From: Chlorogloeopsis fritschii PCC 6912
Lineage (GTDB): Bacteria > Cyanobacteriota > Cyanobacteriia > Cyanobacteriales > Nostocaceae
Length of the DNA: 64,000 nt
NCBI RefSeq assembly: GCF_000317285.1
Contig: NZ_AJLN01000084.1
Span: 62,001-126,000, forward strand
Reading direction: 5' to 3'
Position numbers and translations under genes: made by a program. The notes beneath the pieces are model-generated. The model was not told where the DNA came from. It saw only the letters and a list, made by a program, of their open reading frames with translations, and searched no databases. Positions 9,094-18,892 of the stretch are shown here, one piece after another (within the stretch, counting starts at the first letter, position 1; each line of letters opens with the position of its first letter).

Positions 9094-9120
9094 CTCGTTT
9101 ATGTAGAGAACATAAACGAG
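9094..9120 (+). terminator. Perfect 11-bp hairpin after the PG-binding gene
   Basis: CTCGTTTATGT (9094-9104) and ACATAAACGAG (9110-9120) form a perfect 11-bp stem with an AGAGA loop, 20 bases after the stop codon. The following tract is only moderately T-rich. Confidence 0.6.
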
Positions 9121-9258
9121 ATTTCGCTTTTGTAACAGAAACATCCCAATCACCCAGTTGGGTGAAGTTTTATCACTGCTACTTTTTCTAAATGAATATA
9201 CTACTTGTAAAGTAAAAATAAAGAGTCAATTTTGCGCAATTTAACCGAGGATCTGATT

Positions 9259-9813
9259 ATGCTGATGCGATGGTATAATGAGCCGCCTAATTGGGAGCAT
9301 CAAGAAGACTTGATTGTTGTAACGTCTGGAGCTAAAACAGATTTTTGGCGTAGAGTTGATTGTGGCTATATTCGCGACAATGGCAACTTCTACTATCAAG
9401 AAGTCAAGGGAGATTTTACTGCGCGAGTCAAAATTATCAATCAGTATGAGAATATCTACGGACAAGCAGGACTCATGATTCGAGTCGATGAGAGAACTTG
9501 GTTTAAATCTAGCATTGAATTTGTAGACGGGATGCATTTTGTGAGTACAGTGATCACAAATGAGCAATCCGACTGGACAGTTGTGCCATTATTAGACAAG
9601 CCTCCTTCGTTGTGGTTGTGTTTACAGCGCGGAGGTAGCAGCATAGAAGTGCAATATTCTATTGATGGTGAAAGTTACACCACTCTCACGACTGCATACC
9701 TAACTGAGAAAGAAACAGTGCAGGTAGGGCTGGTGTGCGCATCTCCAGAAAACGAAGGCTGTCAGATAACGTTTCAAAATTTTCAGATTGAAGCAATGAA
9801 AGGGGATAGGTAA
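9259..9813 (+). CDS. DUF1349 (concanavalin-like beta-sandwich) protein
   Basis: 184 residues with the DUF1349 signature: a predicted all-beta protein starting RWYNEPPNW, with FWRRVDCGYIRDNGNFYYQ, GDFTARVKI, YGQAGLMIRVDERTWFKSS, LWLCLQRGGSSIEVQYSIDGE and VQVGLVCASPE. The family adopts a concanavalin A-like jelly roll and is thought to bind or process carbohydrate; the substrate is unknown. No signal peptide, so cytoplasmic. The ATG at 9259 is chosen because GAGGA lies 7 bases upstream; a TTG at 9232 would add nine residues. A terminator follows closely, so it is probably monocistronic. Confidence 0.8.
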   Translation: MLMRWYNEPPNWEHQEDLIVVTSGAKTDFWRRVDCGYIRDNGNFYYQEVKGDFTARVKIINQYENIYGQAGLMIRVDERTWFKSSIEFVDGMHFVSTVITNEQSDWTVVPLLDKPPSLWLCLQRGGSSIEVQYSIDGESYTTLTTAYLTEKETVQVGLVCASPENEGCQITFQNFQIEAMKGDR

Positions 9814-9833
9814 AGAGATTTTCATGTTTTGGT

Positions 9834-9854
9834 GTGGGATTTTCCCGCTTTTTT
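9834..9854 (+). terminator. Rho-independent terminator of the DUF1349 gene
   Basis: GTGGGA/TCCCGC stem with a TTT loop (9834-9848), followed directly by six T residues. Confidence 0.75.
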
Positions 9855-9991
9855 GTTTGAGGAAATCACATAGGTGTCTGAATCGCACTTTATTTTCAAT
9901 AAAAACGCCAACAAACCTGCCAGCAATTTAGTTATGCACGCATTTACCAGTACAATAACTTGGCATTGCAGGAAGCTAGAGGTTACAAATA

Positions 9992-10864
9992 ATGGCTGAA
10001 GCTCAAATTGGAATCATTGGTGGCAGCGGCTTATATAAGATGGATGCCCTCAAAGATGTAGAAGAGGTGCAAATTCAGACACCTTTTGGTTACCCGTCTG
10101 ATGCTTTAATTATGGGAACTTTGGAGGGAACACGTGTAGCTTTTTTAGCACGTCATAACCGCAATCATACGCTTTTGCCTTCGGAGTTGCCATTTCGCGC
10201 TAATATCTATGCGATGAAGCAATTGGGTGTGGAGTATTTAATATCGGCGAGTGCGGTTGGTTCCTTGAAAGAAGAAGTAAAACCTCTGGATATGGTGGTT
10301 CCCGATCAATTTATTGATAGAACTAAAAATCGGGTATCTACATTTTTTGGAGAAGGAATTGTTGCTCACATCGCTTTTGGCGATCCAATTTGCCGGAATT
10401 TGGCAGGGGTGTTAGCAGATGCGATCGCTTCCCTCAACTTACCAAATGTTAGTCTACATCAAGGCGGTACCTATGTGTGCATGGAAGGGCCAGCATTTTC
10501 TACTAAGGCAGAATCAAATCTTTACCGCAGTTGGGGTGCAACGGTAATCGGGATGACGAATTTACCAGAGGCAAAACTAGCACGGGAGGCAGAAATTGCC
10601 TATGCAACCTTAGCCCTAGCAACAGATTATGATTGCTGGCATTCCGATCATGACAGTGTGACAGTAGATATGGTAGTAAGTAATTTACAGCGTAATGCCG
10701 TAAATGCACAAAAAGTAATTCAAGAAACCGTGCGGCGTCTGAGTGAAAATCCACCCCCTAGTACAGCTCATTCAGCTTTGAAGTATGCAATTTTGACGCC
10801 GTTAGATAAAGTTCCGGCGGCAACAAAGGAGAAGTTAGGGCTGATATTGAAGAAGTATATTTAA
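9992..10864 (+). CDS. mtnP: S-methyl-5'-thioadenosine phosphorylase
   Basis: A 290-residue enzyme of the PNP/MTAP phosphorylase family. It cleaves 5'-methylthioadenosine with phosphate to adenine and methylthioribose-1-phosphate in methionine salvage. Visible motifs are [10 protein letters not shown] at the N-terminus, the phosphate-binding [37 protein letters not shown] and [16 protein letters not shown]. The base-site region reads ATDYDCWH, as in MTA-specific enzymes. Length is normal. It stands alone, with no other salvage gene adjacent in the window. Confidence 0.93.
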   Translation: MAEAQIGIIGGSGLYKMDALKDVEEVQIQTPFGYPSDALIMGTLEGTRVAFLARHNRNHTLLPSELPFRANIYAMKQLGVEYLISASAVGSLKEEVKPLDMVVPDQFIDRTKNRVSTFFGEGIVAHIAFGDPICRNLAGVLADAIASLNLPNVSLHQGGTYVCMEGPAFSTKAESNLYRSWGATVIGMTNLPEAKLAREAEIAYATLALATDYDCWHSDHDSVTVDMVVSNLQRNAVNAQKVIQETVRRLSENPPPSTAHSALKYAILTPLDKVPAATKEKLGLILKKYI

Positions 10865-11134
10865 TTAGTAGCGTGTCGTCAAAGGCAATCCGCCAAGATA
10901 CGCCACTTCAGGTATTTTTGATATGCGTAATCGTGCCAATGAGTTATTAAAGTCCTTAGTATACTCAAGCACATTACTAAACCGAAGAAAGCGAGCATTG
11001 ATAGGGAAAAGGTTATAGGTTACACAACAGGAGTGGGAGAGCGGGGGAGGAAGAAATAGGGAAGATGGGGAAGAATTTACTCTTACACTTCCTCGCCTCC
11101 CTCACCTCCTTGTCCCCTTTTCCCTTTTCCCTAC

Positions 11135-13663
11135 TTACACTTCTGCCACCAACTCTTCCTGTTCTTTTTCCACAAACACTTGAACACGGGTACGATACTG
11201 TCTCAAAGTCTCATCCACCCAATCGCGATCGTGACTGTTGGCGTACAAATGTACGAGTGGTTCGCTAGCATCTGGTAAGACTAGCACCCAACTGTCATCG
11301 TGAGGTTGACAGATTTTTACCCCATCTATTAATTCTAGGCTTTGGGCGGGATGAGTTTCCACTAAGTAGCGCATCAGTGCTCCTTTGGCTGTCCAAGGGC
11401 AACGAATTGTGTGAGATTTGTGAATCACACGTGGTAACTCCGATCGCACAGAAGCAAGCGATCGCTCTTGAATTGTCAGCATTTCAATAATCTTGGCAAT
11501 GCAGAACATTGAGTCAAACCCTGGATGCAGTTGCGGGAAAATGAAACCTGTGTCTGCACTACCTCCCAAAACTACATTCGTAGTTTTATAACTGGTTTCC
11601 ATCAATGCTGTAGGGTTGGCTTTGGTGCGAATCACTCTGCCATCGTGGCGACGGGCAATTTGTTCTACAGCACTAGATGCGTGTACGGGTACAACTACTG
11701 TTCCTCTGGGATTAGAGGTTAACATCATGTCTACCATTAGTGCTGTTAGCATTTCGCCGCGAATCGGGATGCCAGATTCATCAACTAAAATCAGTTGTTC
11801 GCCGTTTGCCGATACTTGAACACCAAAGTTAGCCTTTAATGCCTCCACCACTTGACCCAATTGTGCTAGTAGTGCTTCGCGATCTGTAGTAGAGACTGCA
11901 GTTTTATTGAGACTAGCATTGAGTACCACCGCATCTGCCCCATACTTATCTAACATTTGCGGTAGCACGGCACCAGAGACGGCGTAAACGTAGTCTATTA
12001 CTACTTTTGCTCGGCTATTACGAAGTGTATCTATGTGTAACAGCTTTTCAAAGGCAGTGCAATAAATGTCAACGACTTGGCTGGGATAGGCAACATCACC
12101 AATTTCATGAATTAGCGATCGCCGCATATCTTCTTTGAAGTAAGCTCCTTCAATTTTCTTTTCTTGGGCTTTGGAAATATTAATGCCCTTAGCATCCAAA
12201 AATTCGATCAAAATGTAATCTGGGCGATCGGGATGTACTCGCACGTGGATACCGCCAGCTACTCCCATCGTTGGTATAACTGTACGTGCTATGGGGATAG
12301 CTGTAGCATCCAGGTTTTGGATATTAACACCCACAGACATCAAACCGGCAATTAGCGATCGGGTAACCATCCGAGAGATATTTCGTTGATCGCGCGAAAC
12401 TGTGACTTTAGAACCGGGTTTCAAAGTGGAACCATAAGCAGCGCCCAACTTCACCGCAAATTCTGGGGTAATATCAATATTTGCCAACCCTTGTACACCC
12501 CGTTGTCCAAACAAGTTGCGTTGAGCGGTGTTACCCCAAATTAAGTTAATATTTAGAATCGCCCCCGATTCAATCTTTTTACTTGGCCAAACCCTTACGC
12601 CGGGACTAATTTGGGCTTCTTCTCCTACGGTTGAAAGTGAACCGACTACAGCAGCTTCTAATACATGAGCGCGACGATCTACACGGGTACCACGAGAAAT
12701 CACACAAGCCGACAAATGTGCCTCATCGCCTATAATTGCTCCATTCCAAACAATCGGGCGTTTGAGATTAGCATCAGCGCCGATGGTGACATTATCTCCA
12801 ATTACGGTTCCTGCTTCAATATTAACTCTGGCACCGATGCGACAATTGTCGCCAATAATGGTAGGAGTTTCAATTACAGCAGAGGGATCTATGTAAGTAT
12901 TTTGACCAACCCATAAACCTGGAGAAATTTCCTGATAAGGAAAGTCAAGCTTTACTTTGCGATCTAATGCATCATATTGAGCATCTCGATAGGCATCTAA
13001 ATGACCAACATCGCACCAGTAGCCTTTAGCGATGTAACCATACATTGGCTCGCCTTTTTCTAGCAGTAACGGAAATAAATCTTTAGAGAAGTCAGATTCT
13101 TGATTAGCTGGTAAGTACTCTAAAACTTCTGGTTCTAGAATATAAGCGCCGGTGTTAACAGTATCAGAAAATATTTCGCTAGTAGAAGGCTTTTCCAAAA
13201 ATCGACCAATTCTATCTTCCTCATCAGTAATCACGACCCCAAATTCAATTGGATTGGGAACGCGGGTTAAAATCAGAGTTGCTTTTGATTTTTTTTGTTT
13301 GTGAAATTCAATTGCTGCACTCAGATCAAAATCTGTGATGCTATCTCCACTAATTACTAAAAATGTTTCATCCAAAAGTTCGGCAATATTTTTTACGCAG
13401 CCAGCAGTACCCAAAGGCTGATCTTCTTCTACAGCGTAAGTAATTTGTACGCCAAAATCATTACCGTCTTGAAAATAATCCCGCAAAGCATCAGGTAAAT
13501 AATGCAGTGTGGCAATTACTTCTGTAATTTCATGTCGTTTGAGAAGATTGATAATATGTTCGGCAATCGGTCGGTTTAGAATGGGTACCATCGGTTTCGG
13601 GAGATCGCAAGTTAGCGGACGAAGTCGCGTTCCCGATCCTCCTGCCATCAGTACTGCTCGCAT
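11135..13663 (-). CDS. Two-domain NDP-sugar pyrophosphorylase / degenerate phosphomannomutase-like protein
   Basis: 842 residues. Residues 1-235 are a nucleotidyltransferase domain with [12 protein letters not shown] (7-18), LPKPMVPI and [11 protein letters not shown]. Residues about 245-360 form a left-handed beta-helix of hexapeptide repeats ([20 protein letters not shown]). Residues about 370-840 have a phosphohexomutase fold. Cyanobacterial proteins of this layout are annotated mannose-1-phosphate guanylyltransferase; glucose-1-phosphate thymidylyl- or uridylyl-transfer is an alternative. The mutase half lacks the family's active-site motifs: HVRVHPDRP stands where TASHNP is expected and VSANGEQ where DGDADR is expected. 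Only the first half is therefore likely to be catalytic. It could supply nucleotide sugar for the polysaccharide cluster at 41-64 kb. The ATG at 13663 is preceded by AGGAGGAT. Confidence 0.87.
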   Translation of the reverse strand: MRAVLMAGGSGTRLRPLTCDLPKPMVPILNRPIAEHIINLLKRHEITEVIATLHYLPDALRDYFQDGNDFGVQITYAVEEDQPLGTAGCVKNIAELLDETFLVISGDSITDFDLSAAIEFHKQKKSKATLILTRVPNPIEFGVVITDEEDRIGRFLEKPSTSEIFSDTVNTGAYILEPEVLEYLPANQESDFSKDLFPLLLEKGEPMYGYIAKGYWCDVGHLDAYRDAQYDALDRKVKLDFPYQEISPGLWVGQNTYIDPSAVIETPTIIGDNCRIGARVNIEAGTVIGDNVTIGADANLKRPIVWNGAIIGDEAHLSACVISRGTRVDRRAHVLEAAVVGSLSTVGEEAQISPGVRVWPSKKIESGAILNINLIWGNTAQRNLFGQRGVQGLANIDITPEFAVKLGAAYGSTLKPGSKVTVSRDQRNISRMVTRSLIAGLMSVGVNIQNLDATAIPIARTVIPTMGVAGGIHVRVHPDRPDYILIEFLDAKGINISKAQEKKIEGAYFKEDMRRSLIHEIGDVAYPSQVVDIYCTAFEKLLHIDTLRNSRAKVVIDYVYAVSGAVLPQMLDKYGADAVVLNASLNKTAVSTTDREALLAQLGQVVEALKANFGVQVSANGEQLILVDESGIPIRGEMLTALMVDMMLTSNPRGTVVVPVHASSAVEQIARRHDGRVIRTKANPTALMETSYKTTNVVLGGSADTGFIFPQLHPGFDSMFCIAKIIEMLTIQERSLASVRSELPRVIHKSHTIRCPWTAKGALMRYLVETHPAQSLELIDGVKICQPHDDSWVLVLPDASEPLVHLYANSHDRDWVDETLRQYRTRVQVFVEKEQEELVAEV

Positions 13664-14185
13664 ACAATCCTCCTTAAGCTATTTGCTCCACTTGCTGCGT
13701 TAAGACAAATTCAGATAAATTTTTTCTCCTTTCTTTAGTCTCCTACGGATGTTGAAATTTGAGGAACTTCCACAAGAAGCATCTAGGAAGACGTAAGTAA
13801 AACTACTCTCCACAGTAGCTTGTCTGGTAGGGGATAAGGGGACAGATCAATTAAAAATTAAAAAGTAAAAATTAAAAATTTTGCTCGGTTGCATTTTTAA
13901 TTTTCTAACTCCCACTCCCCCACTCACCCACTCTCTAGGGCACTCCCAAGGCACTGCACGGCAGTCCGCACAAGTCGGTAAACCCGCCCCATGCGGCTGC
14001 CTCCCCTACTTCTCCCTCTCCCCTCGCTACTCCAGGGAAGGCTGATTTAAACTGGGGTATAGAGGTTTATAAATTCACTGAAATGCCAAACTACGGTGTT
14101 CGGCTATGTCTTGTTTATTTTGGTGATGGAATACCACAGTAGTGTGGGAATGCTTAACTCAAATTTTTTTGTGGAGTTAATTGGA
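13664..14185. other. Intergenic region between divergent manC-like and the 14186 gene
   Basis: About 520 bases with no supported gene. It contains a simple A/T repeat near 13850-13905 (TTAAAAATTAAAAAGTAAAA type), C-rich tracts, and a strongly structured element at 13960-14001. Confidence 0.45.
13960..14001. repeat. GC-rich hairpin element, probable interspersed repeat
   Basis: GGCAG-T-CCGCA (13960-13970) pairs with TGCGG-CTGCC (13992-14001). This gives a 10-bp stem with one bulged base and a loop of about 21 bases that itself holds CGG/CCG. It is much more GC-rich than its surroundings and looks like the small palindromic repeats scattered in Nostocales genomes. Confidence 0.5.
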
Positions 14186-14377
14186 ATGGGAGATTTAATA
14201 GGTATCGTATTGATAGTGGGTTACGCAGCTGGCGTGTGGAAGTTCTGGAGTGGATTTAGAAAAACTAATTTCAACCAAAGCCTTAGCAATCGCCTGAGTT
14301 TATCCTTACTGTGGCCTGCTTTGTATATTAGTAATAAATCCTATCGTCAAAACTTTAGAAAGGCTCTCAAAGGTTAA
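14186..14377 (+). CDS. Small membrane protein of unknown function
   Basis: A 63-residue protein starting MGDLIGIVLIVGYAAGVWKF. It has one hydrophobic segment at the N-terminus, then a basic stretch (SGFRKTNFNQ) and a hydrophobic LSLLWPALYI followed by a basic tail. The frame is open from 14096, but the ATG at 14186 gives the more protein-like product. It ends a few bases before the cobK region, so co-transcription with cobK is likely. Function not recognised. Confidence 0.55.
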   Translation: MGDLIGIVLIVGYAAGVWKFWSGFRKTNFNQSLSNRLSLSLLWPALYISNKSYRQNFRKALKG

Positions 14378-14415
14378 AAGGTTAATTGACAACTTTTAAT
14401 TATGAGAGTGGAACA

Positions 14416-15189
14416 GTGAGGCGAGTTTGGTTAATTGGTGGGACTGCCGAAAGTGCTGTATTGGCAAAAGCGATCGCCCACTCTCAAATTCACTGTGTTG
14501 TTTCTGTCACCACAGAAGCAGCACGTTTGCTCTACCCAAATGTAGCGACTTTGCAAGTTTGGGTAGGGCATTTAAATTTTACAAACTTTGATGAATTTTT
14601 GTATCAACAACAAATTACCGCTGTTTTGGATGCATCCCATCCTTATGCGGTAGAAATATCTCAAGGTGCGATCGCTGTTTGTCAAAAATTACAAATCCCC
14701 TACTTACGCTACGAACGCCCGGTTTTGGAAGAGGGGGAGGGAAGGGGAAATATTTATTTAGATAGCTTTAATACTTTAATATGTGGAAATTACTTAGAAA
14801 ATCAACGAGTGTTATTGACTGTAGGCTATAGGCAATTGCATCTATTTCAACCTTGGCAGGGCAAAGCAGCTTTGTTTGCAAGGCTACTTCCTTCTGGGAC
14901 AGCCTTAGAAGCAGCTTTCAAGGCAGGATTTACACCAGATCGAATAATTTGCTTGCGTCCTCCCATCTCAATAGATTTAGAAAAGGCACTATGGCGACAG
15001 TGGAACATTTCTCTAGTTGTCACTAAATCGTCAGGAAAAGCAGGAGGAGAGGACGTCAAGCAAAAAGTTGCAGCAGAGTTAGGTGTGTCGTTAGTAGTGA
15101 TTAATCGCCCGGAGATTACTTATCCGCAGCAAACTAGCGATTTAGCAGTGGCATTAGAGTTTTGCTGTAAGCACGTACTTTGTACTTGA
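14416..15189 (+). CDS. cobK: Cobalt-precorrin-6A reductase CobK/CbiJ
   Basis: About 257 residues of the CbiJ/CobK family. It performs the NAD(P)H-dependent reduction of precorrin-6A in corrin ring synthesis for cobalamin. Visible are the N-terminal nucleotide-binding start VWLIGGTAESAVLAKAI, the conserved DASHPYAVEISQGAI, LRYERPVLEE, VLLTVGYRQLHLF, ARLLPSG and the C-terminal VTKSSGKAGGEDVKQKVAAELGV. The start is uncertain: GTG 14416 follows a GAGTGGA site, while TTG 14386 would add ten residues. No other cobalamin gene lies within the window. Confidence 0.87.
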   Translation: MRRVWLIGGTAESAVLAKAIAHSQIHCVVSVTTEAARLLYPNVATLQVWVGHLNFTNFDEFLYQQQITAVLDASHPYAVEISQGAIAVCQKLQIPYLRYERPVLEEGEGRGNIYLDSFNTLICGNYLENQRVLLTVGYRQLHLFQPWQGKAALFARLLPSGTALEAAFKAGFTPDRIICLRPPISIDLEKALWRQWNISLVVTKSSGKAGGEDVKQKVAAELGVSLVVINRPEITYPQQTSDLAVALEFCCKHVLCT

Positions 15190-15203
15190 GACAGTAATCG
15201 TAA

Positions 15204-15617
15204 TTACCTTCTTTTTCCATTGGTAAGGATATTGATAGCTGCACCAGCTGCTGCACCATCTACTGCACTACCAGCAGTGTCTCTACCTCCGTTAAGAATT
15301 GCACCAGCAGCAGCACCAGCAGCCGCCCCTACACCGATATCTTGACCAATATTACGGTATTGGCGGTTTTTAGGTTGGCGTCTAGTACCATGAACTGCAT
15401 TGACAGCAGCACCAGCAGCCGCGCCTTTGGCGGCATTTCTGATTACATTACCACGCCCTCTAATCGCACCAGATACAATACCAGCACCGGCTCCGATCGC
15501 GGTATCTTGTAGGATGTATTCATCAGCAGATGCAGGTTGAGCGGGAAATAAGCTAACACCCATTAAGCTGGCAGCCATCAGGTTAGGTATGAGTGCGCGT
15601 TTGAAAATCTTATTCAT
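15204..15617 (-). CDS. Secreted glycine-zipper protein
   Basis: 137 residues. A signal peptide (NLMAASLMGVSLFPAQPASA) is followed by repeated small-residue helices: AIGAGAGIVSGAIRG, AAKGAAAGAAVNAV, VGAAAGAAAGAILNG and AVDGAAAGAAINIL. These are typical glycine zippers, which pack as hairpins in or on membranes. The basic linkers (TRRQPKNRQYR) and C-terminal KRR would stay in solution. The ATG at 15617 is chosen because GAGGAACG lies just upstream and the signal peptide begins there. It converges with cobK. The function is unknown; outer-membrane or envelope association is inferred. Confidence 0.75.
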   Translation of the reverse strand: MNKIFKRALIPNLMAASLMGVSLFPAQPASADEYILQDTAIGAGAGIVSGAIRGRGNVIRNAAKGAAAGAAVNAVHGTRRQPKNRQYRNIGQDIGVGAAAGAAAGAILNGGRDTAGSAVDGAAAGAAINILTNGKRR

Positions 15618-15890
15618 AGATGTACGTTCCTCAACTAATTTACCCAATCAGAGGACAGTCAATGTTGAAACTATGTTGCTTTGTCCTACGGTTTTACAAA
15701 GGTAACAGCAAAGTTTCCTGAGTGATACTACTCTATATTACTTGTAGTATGCTATTATGCCATCACCCATTTGGGCTAAACACATAGCCTGATTTTTAGA
15801 ATCTGGAATCGCTCAAAAGTTCCAATTATGTCTAATGGATGAGCAAAAGTGCATTCCCTCTATTGCTTTGGTGTTTAGGTTTCAGACTCA

Positions 15891-16160
15891 TCAAAAAGCC
15901 TGAATCCACTCTTTGATTGTGTATTCAGTCCAAACACCGTTTTTCCAGTAGGGATCATTTTCTACTAATTGGCGCACTGTATCTTCGTCTGGAGCTTCGT
16001 AAATGCCAAAAACTTTAGTTAAATCTTGGGTGGGGCCAATAGTAATTAATACACCAGATTCTTTCTGTTTTGCCAATCCATCTAAATGTGCTTGGCGATA
16101 AGGAGCACGTTTTTCAACTACATCTGCGCAGTAAGTTCCCCACATTATGTATTTTGGCAT
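15891..16160 (-). CDS. YciI-like protein
   Basis: 89 residues of the YCII-related family (small dimeric ferredoxin-like alpha/beta proteins). It shows MPKYIMWGTYCAD at the start, RAPYRQAHLDGLAKQKESG with the conserved His, ITIGPTQDLTKVFGIYEA, and VRQLVENDPYWKNGVWTEYTIKEW, which is the usual FxxxDPxxxxGL-type ending. The biochemical role of most members is unknown. It lies upstream of pheT on the same strand, so this transcript would come from pheT's downstream side, with a tandem repeat between them. Confidence 0.85.
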   Translation of the reverse strand: MPKYIMWGTYCADVVEKRAPYRQAHLDGLAKQKESGVLITIGPTQDLTKVFGIYEAPDEDTVRQLVENDPYWKNGVWTEYTIKEWIQAF

Positions 16161-16245
16161 GGTTAATGGTTAATGGTTAATGGTTAATGGCTAATGGCTA
16201 ATGATTAATAGCAACGAACAATTAACTATTAACTATTAGCTATTA
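16161..16245. repeat. Heptanucleotide tandem repeat (STRR type)
   Basis: Four GGTTAAT units, two GGCTAAT units and one GATTAAT unit run from 16161 to 16209. After a short spacer come complementary-sense units (ATTAACT, ATTAGCT) at 16219-16245. Short tandemly repeated heptamers of this kind are known in heterocystous cyanobacteria. The two arms could pair in RNA between pheT and the YciI gene. Confidence 0.85.
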
Positions 16246-16254
16246 GCATTCTGA

Positions 16255-18690
16255 TTAACTTCTCAAAGAAACGCCAAATTTCTCGACTAGCGTATCGCGG
16301 ACTTTTTGATGCACGGGTTCTACTTCTGCATCAGTGAGAGTGCGATCGCTTGCTCGATAGATTAAGCGGAATGCTAAACTTCGTTGCCCTTGAGGAACGT
16401 GCTCGCCGCGATATTCATCAAACAATTCCACAGACTCTAGCAAACCTTTAGCAACTTTGGTAATAACTTTTTCAATCTCTGCTACTGTCACTTTCACTGG
16501 TGCGAAAAAGGCAATGTCTCTGTCAGTAGCGGGATAAGTGGAATAAGGCTTGAAAGTGGGAACAAGAATATCATCTTGATCCAGTGCATCCAACAACACA
16601 TTTATATCCAACTGGAAGATATAAATTGCTTCTGGTAAGTTTTTTTCTCGCTGTAATTGAGGATGCAGTTGTCCAAACACACCGAGTCTAGAGCCTCTAA
16701 GCCATAGGGAAGCGGTACGCCCTGGGTGTAAGCGGCGATCGCGGCAATCGGGTTGATATTCCACCTGCAAGCCCATGAGTTGAAATACGCTTTCGAGTAT
16801 GCCTTTGGCTTCAAACCATGTCATGGGTTGTTCGCGCCCGCTTCTAATCCATTTGCTGGATGCAGGATCACCTCCCATAATTCCGGCTATGGCGTCTGCC
16901 TCTTGCAACCCATTTTCTTCTTGCCAAAAAATACGCCCAATTTCAAAACCATTTAGAGAACCGTTTCCTTGCTCTAAATTGTATTGAAAAGCATCTATCA
17001 ACCCGGAAATTAAATCGGTTCTTAACGCTGAATATTCAACAAATAAAGGGTTTGCTAGCACTATTTGTCTATCTTCTCCCGGTTTTACCAAGGAGTAGTG
17101 CATTAATTCTGTCAAACCTTTGGCTCGAAAGGCAGCGCGTAATTTGCGCAACATTTCTTGTTCAAAAGGTAAATATCCTGCTTCTGACTTTTCTGGCAGA
17201 GTATCACAGAAGCGATCGTAACCGTAGAGGCGGGCGATTTCTTCAATCAAATCAATTTCCCGTTCTAAATCCCGATAACGATAGGGCGGTACTGTTACCA
17301 TCCAAGTGCGCTCTTCCATAGGAGTGAGCTGGCACGAGAGTGCAGTGAGGATGCGCTCCACATCCTCGCTTTGTAATTCTCCGTTTTTTTCTCCTAAATC
17401 AATAGGCCCCAACACCTGATTCACTCGATCTAAACGCAATTCTATCGAACGTGTCCAAGTCGATGGATCGGGGCGGGTATCGGCTATTTCCTGAGTCACA
17501 AGCTTTCCAAAAGCCAGTTCCGTCATCAGAAATAAGGCGCGGCGTGTAGCTATTTCTAATCCAGCGCTATTTACACCACGTTCGTATCGAGATGAAGACT
17601 CGCTTCTTAATCCTGCACTCCGGGAAGAACGGCGAATGGCTACGGAATCAAATAGTGCAGCTTCTAATACTAGGTTTTGCGTACCTTCATGGACTTCAGT
17701 TTCTTCTCCGCCCATTACTCCTGCCAAAGCAACGGGTTTATCGTTGGCAGTAATTAATAAATTTTGGGTGGAGAGGGTGCGAGTTTGTCCGTCTAGGGTT
17801 TTCAGGGATTCTCCTGCATTGGCAAAGCGGACACCAATAGTTAATTTTTCGCCTCCAGCGATTGATTGTAAGCGATCGCTATCAAAGGCGTGCAGTGGTT
17901 GTCCCCATTCCAATAGTACGTAGTTAGTAATATCTACTACATTGTTAATCGGTCGTACTCCCGCAGCCCGTAACCGCTGTTGCAGCCACTCCGGAGAAGG
18001 AGCAATTTTGACTTGTTCAATTACTGTACCAATATAAGCAGGGCAAGCTTGCGTATCAGCTATTTTAATTGCTAAATTTCCCGCCCCTTGGGGAACCGAT
18101 ACTTCACCAGGTTCGGGAATAGTCAGTTTTGCACCTGTGAGGGCTGCTACTTCTCGTGCAATGCCCACCATACTCAAAGCATCAGCGCGGTTAGCAGTAG
18201 CAGTCACATCTAAAATCACATCATCTAAACCCAACAGCGATCGCACATCACTACCCAGTTGTAAATTTTCCTGGGTAAAAATATGAATTCCGTCTACATC
18301 GCTAGGCAAACCCAGTTCTTTTAAAGAACAAATCATGCCATTCGACGGCACACCACGCAGTTTTGCAGGTTTAATTTTTAAATCGATGTTTGGTAGGTAA
18401 GTGCCTACAGTTGCCACTGGTACATAAATATCTGCCCGAACGTTGGGAGCACCGCAGACTATATTTAAAGTCTCGCCTGTACCGATATCAACTTGGCAAA
18501 CACTTAATTTATCAGCATTGGGGTGGGGTTGGCGCTCAAGCACTCTTCCCACAACAACACCATCTGCCCAAGTGCGGCGATCTTCAATATCTTCTACTTC
18601 AAACCCCGCCATTGTCAGAGTTTCTGCTAAATCTTCCGGGCTAAGTTTTACCTCGACTAGTTCCCGCAGCCATTTAATAGAAATACGCAT
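16255..18690 (-). CDS. pheT: Phenylalanine-tRNA ligase beta subunit
   Basis: An 811-residue large subunit of the bacterial alpha2beta2 PheRS. The order is: start [24 protein letters not shown]/tRNA-binding domain (about 40-150, [20 protein letters not shown]); B3/B4 editing domain (about 215-385, [34 protein letters not shown]); B5 domain (about 410-490); core catalytic-like domain ([18 protein letters not shown]); and C-terminal anticodon-binding FDX-ACB domain ([17 protein letters not shown]). Length and order are normal. The pheS partner is not in the window, as is usual in cyanobacteria where the two are unlinked. Confidence 0.95.
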   Translation of the reverse strand: MRISIKWLRELVEVKLSPEDLAETLTMAGFEVEDIEDRRTWADGVVVGRVLERQPHPNADKLSVCQVDIGTGETLNIVCGAPNVRADIYVPVATVGTYLPNIDLKIKPAKLRGVPSNGMICSLKELGLPSDVDGIHIFTQENLQLGSDVRSLLGLDDVILDVTATANRADALSMVGIAREVAALTGAKLTIPEPGEVSVPQGAGNLAIKIADTQACPAYIGTVIEQVKIAPSPEWLQQRLRAAGVRPINNVVDITNYVLLEWGQPLHAFDSDRLQSIAGGEKLTIGVRFANAGESLKTLDGQTRTLSTQNLLITANDKPVALAGVMGGEETEVHEGTQNLVLEAALFDSVAIRRSSRSAGLRSESSSRYERGVNSAGLEIATRRALFLMTELAFGKLVTQEIADTRPDPSTWTRSIELRLDRVNQVLGPIDLGEKNGELQSEDVERILTALSCQLTPMEERTWMVTVPPYRYRDLEREIDLIEEIARLYGYDRFCDTLPEKSEAGYLPFEQEMLRKLRAAFRAKGLTELMHYSLVKPGEDRQIVLANPLFVEYSALRTDLISGLIDAFQYNLEQGNGSLNGFEIGRIFWQEENGLQEADAIAGIMGGDPASSKWIRSGREQPMTWFEAKGILESVFQLMGLQVEYQPDCRDRRLHPGRTASLWLRGSRLGVFGQLHPQLQREKNLPEAIYIFQLDINVLLDALDQDDILVPTFKPYSTYPATDRDIAFFAPVKVTVAEIEKVITKVAKGLLESVELFDEYRGEHVPQGQRSLAFRLIYRASDRTLTDAEVEPVHQKVRDTLVEKFGVSLRS

Positions 18691-18732
18691 GGAATGTGTG
18701 CTTGTGCGAAATCAGAGCTGAAATCAAATGCA

Positions 18733-18843
18733 ATGACTATTCTAGAACTAATCGCTGAAGTTCCTCATCAAATACAACAAGCAATATCATCCATTCTCCC
18801 CCTCGCTAGTGGATTAGTTGAAAATGCCACCAATTTAGAGTAA
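18733..18843 (+). CDS. Possible 36-residue small protein
   Basis: A short frame, ATG at 18733 to TAA at 18841-18843, in the 200-base gap between pheT and mnmA, on the opposite strand from both. It would encode MTILELIAEVPHQIQQAISS and a further 16 residues, an amphipathic helical peptide. There is no strong RBS. It may be spurious. Confidence 0.2.
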   Translation: MTILELIAEVPHQIQQAISSILPLASGLVENATNLE

Positions 18844-18892
18844 TTCACATTTGACTTCTTAGAAAAGTCGGGGTTATACTTCAACCGCCAAT

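Noticed and set aside
16161-16245. CRISPR-like array
   Set aside because: Repeats are seven bases long and contiguous with no unique spacers; no cas genes are in the window.
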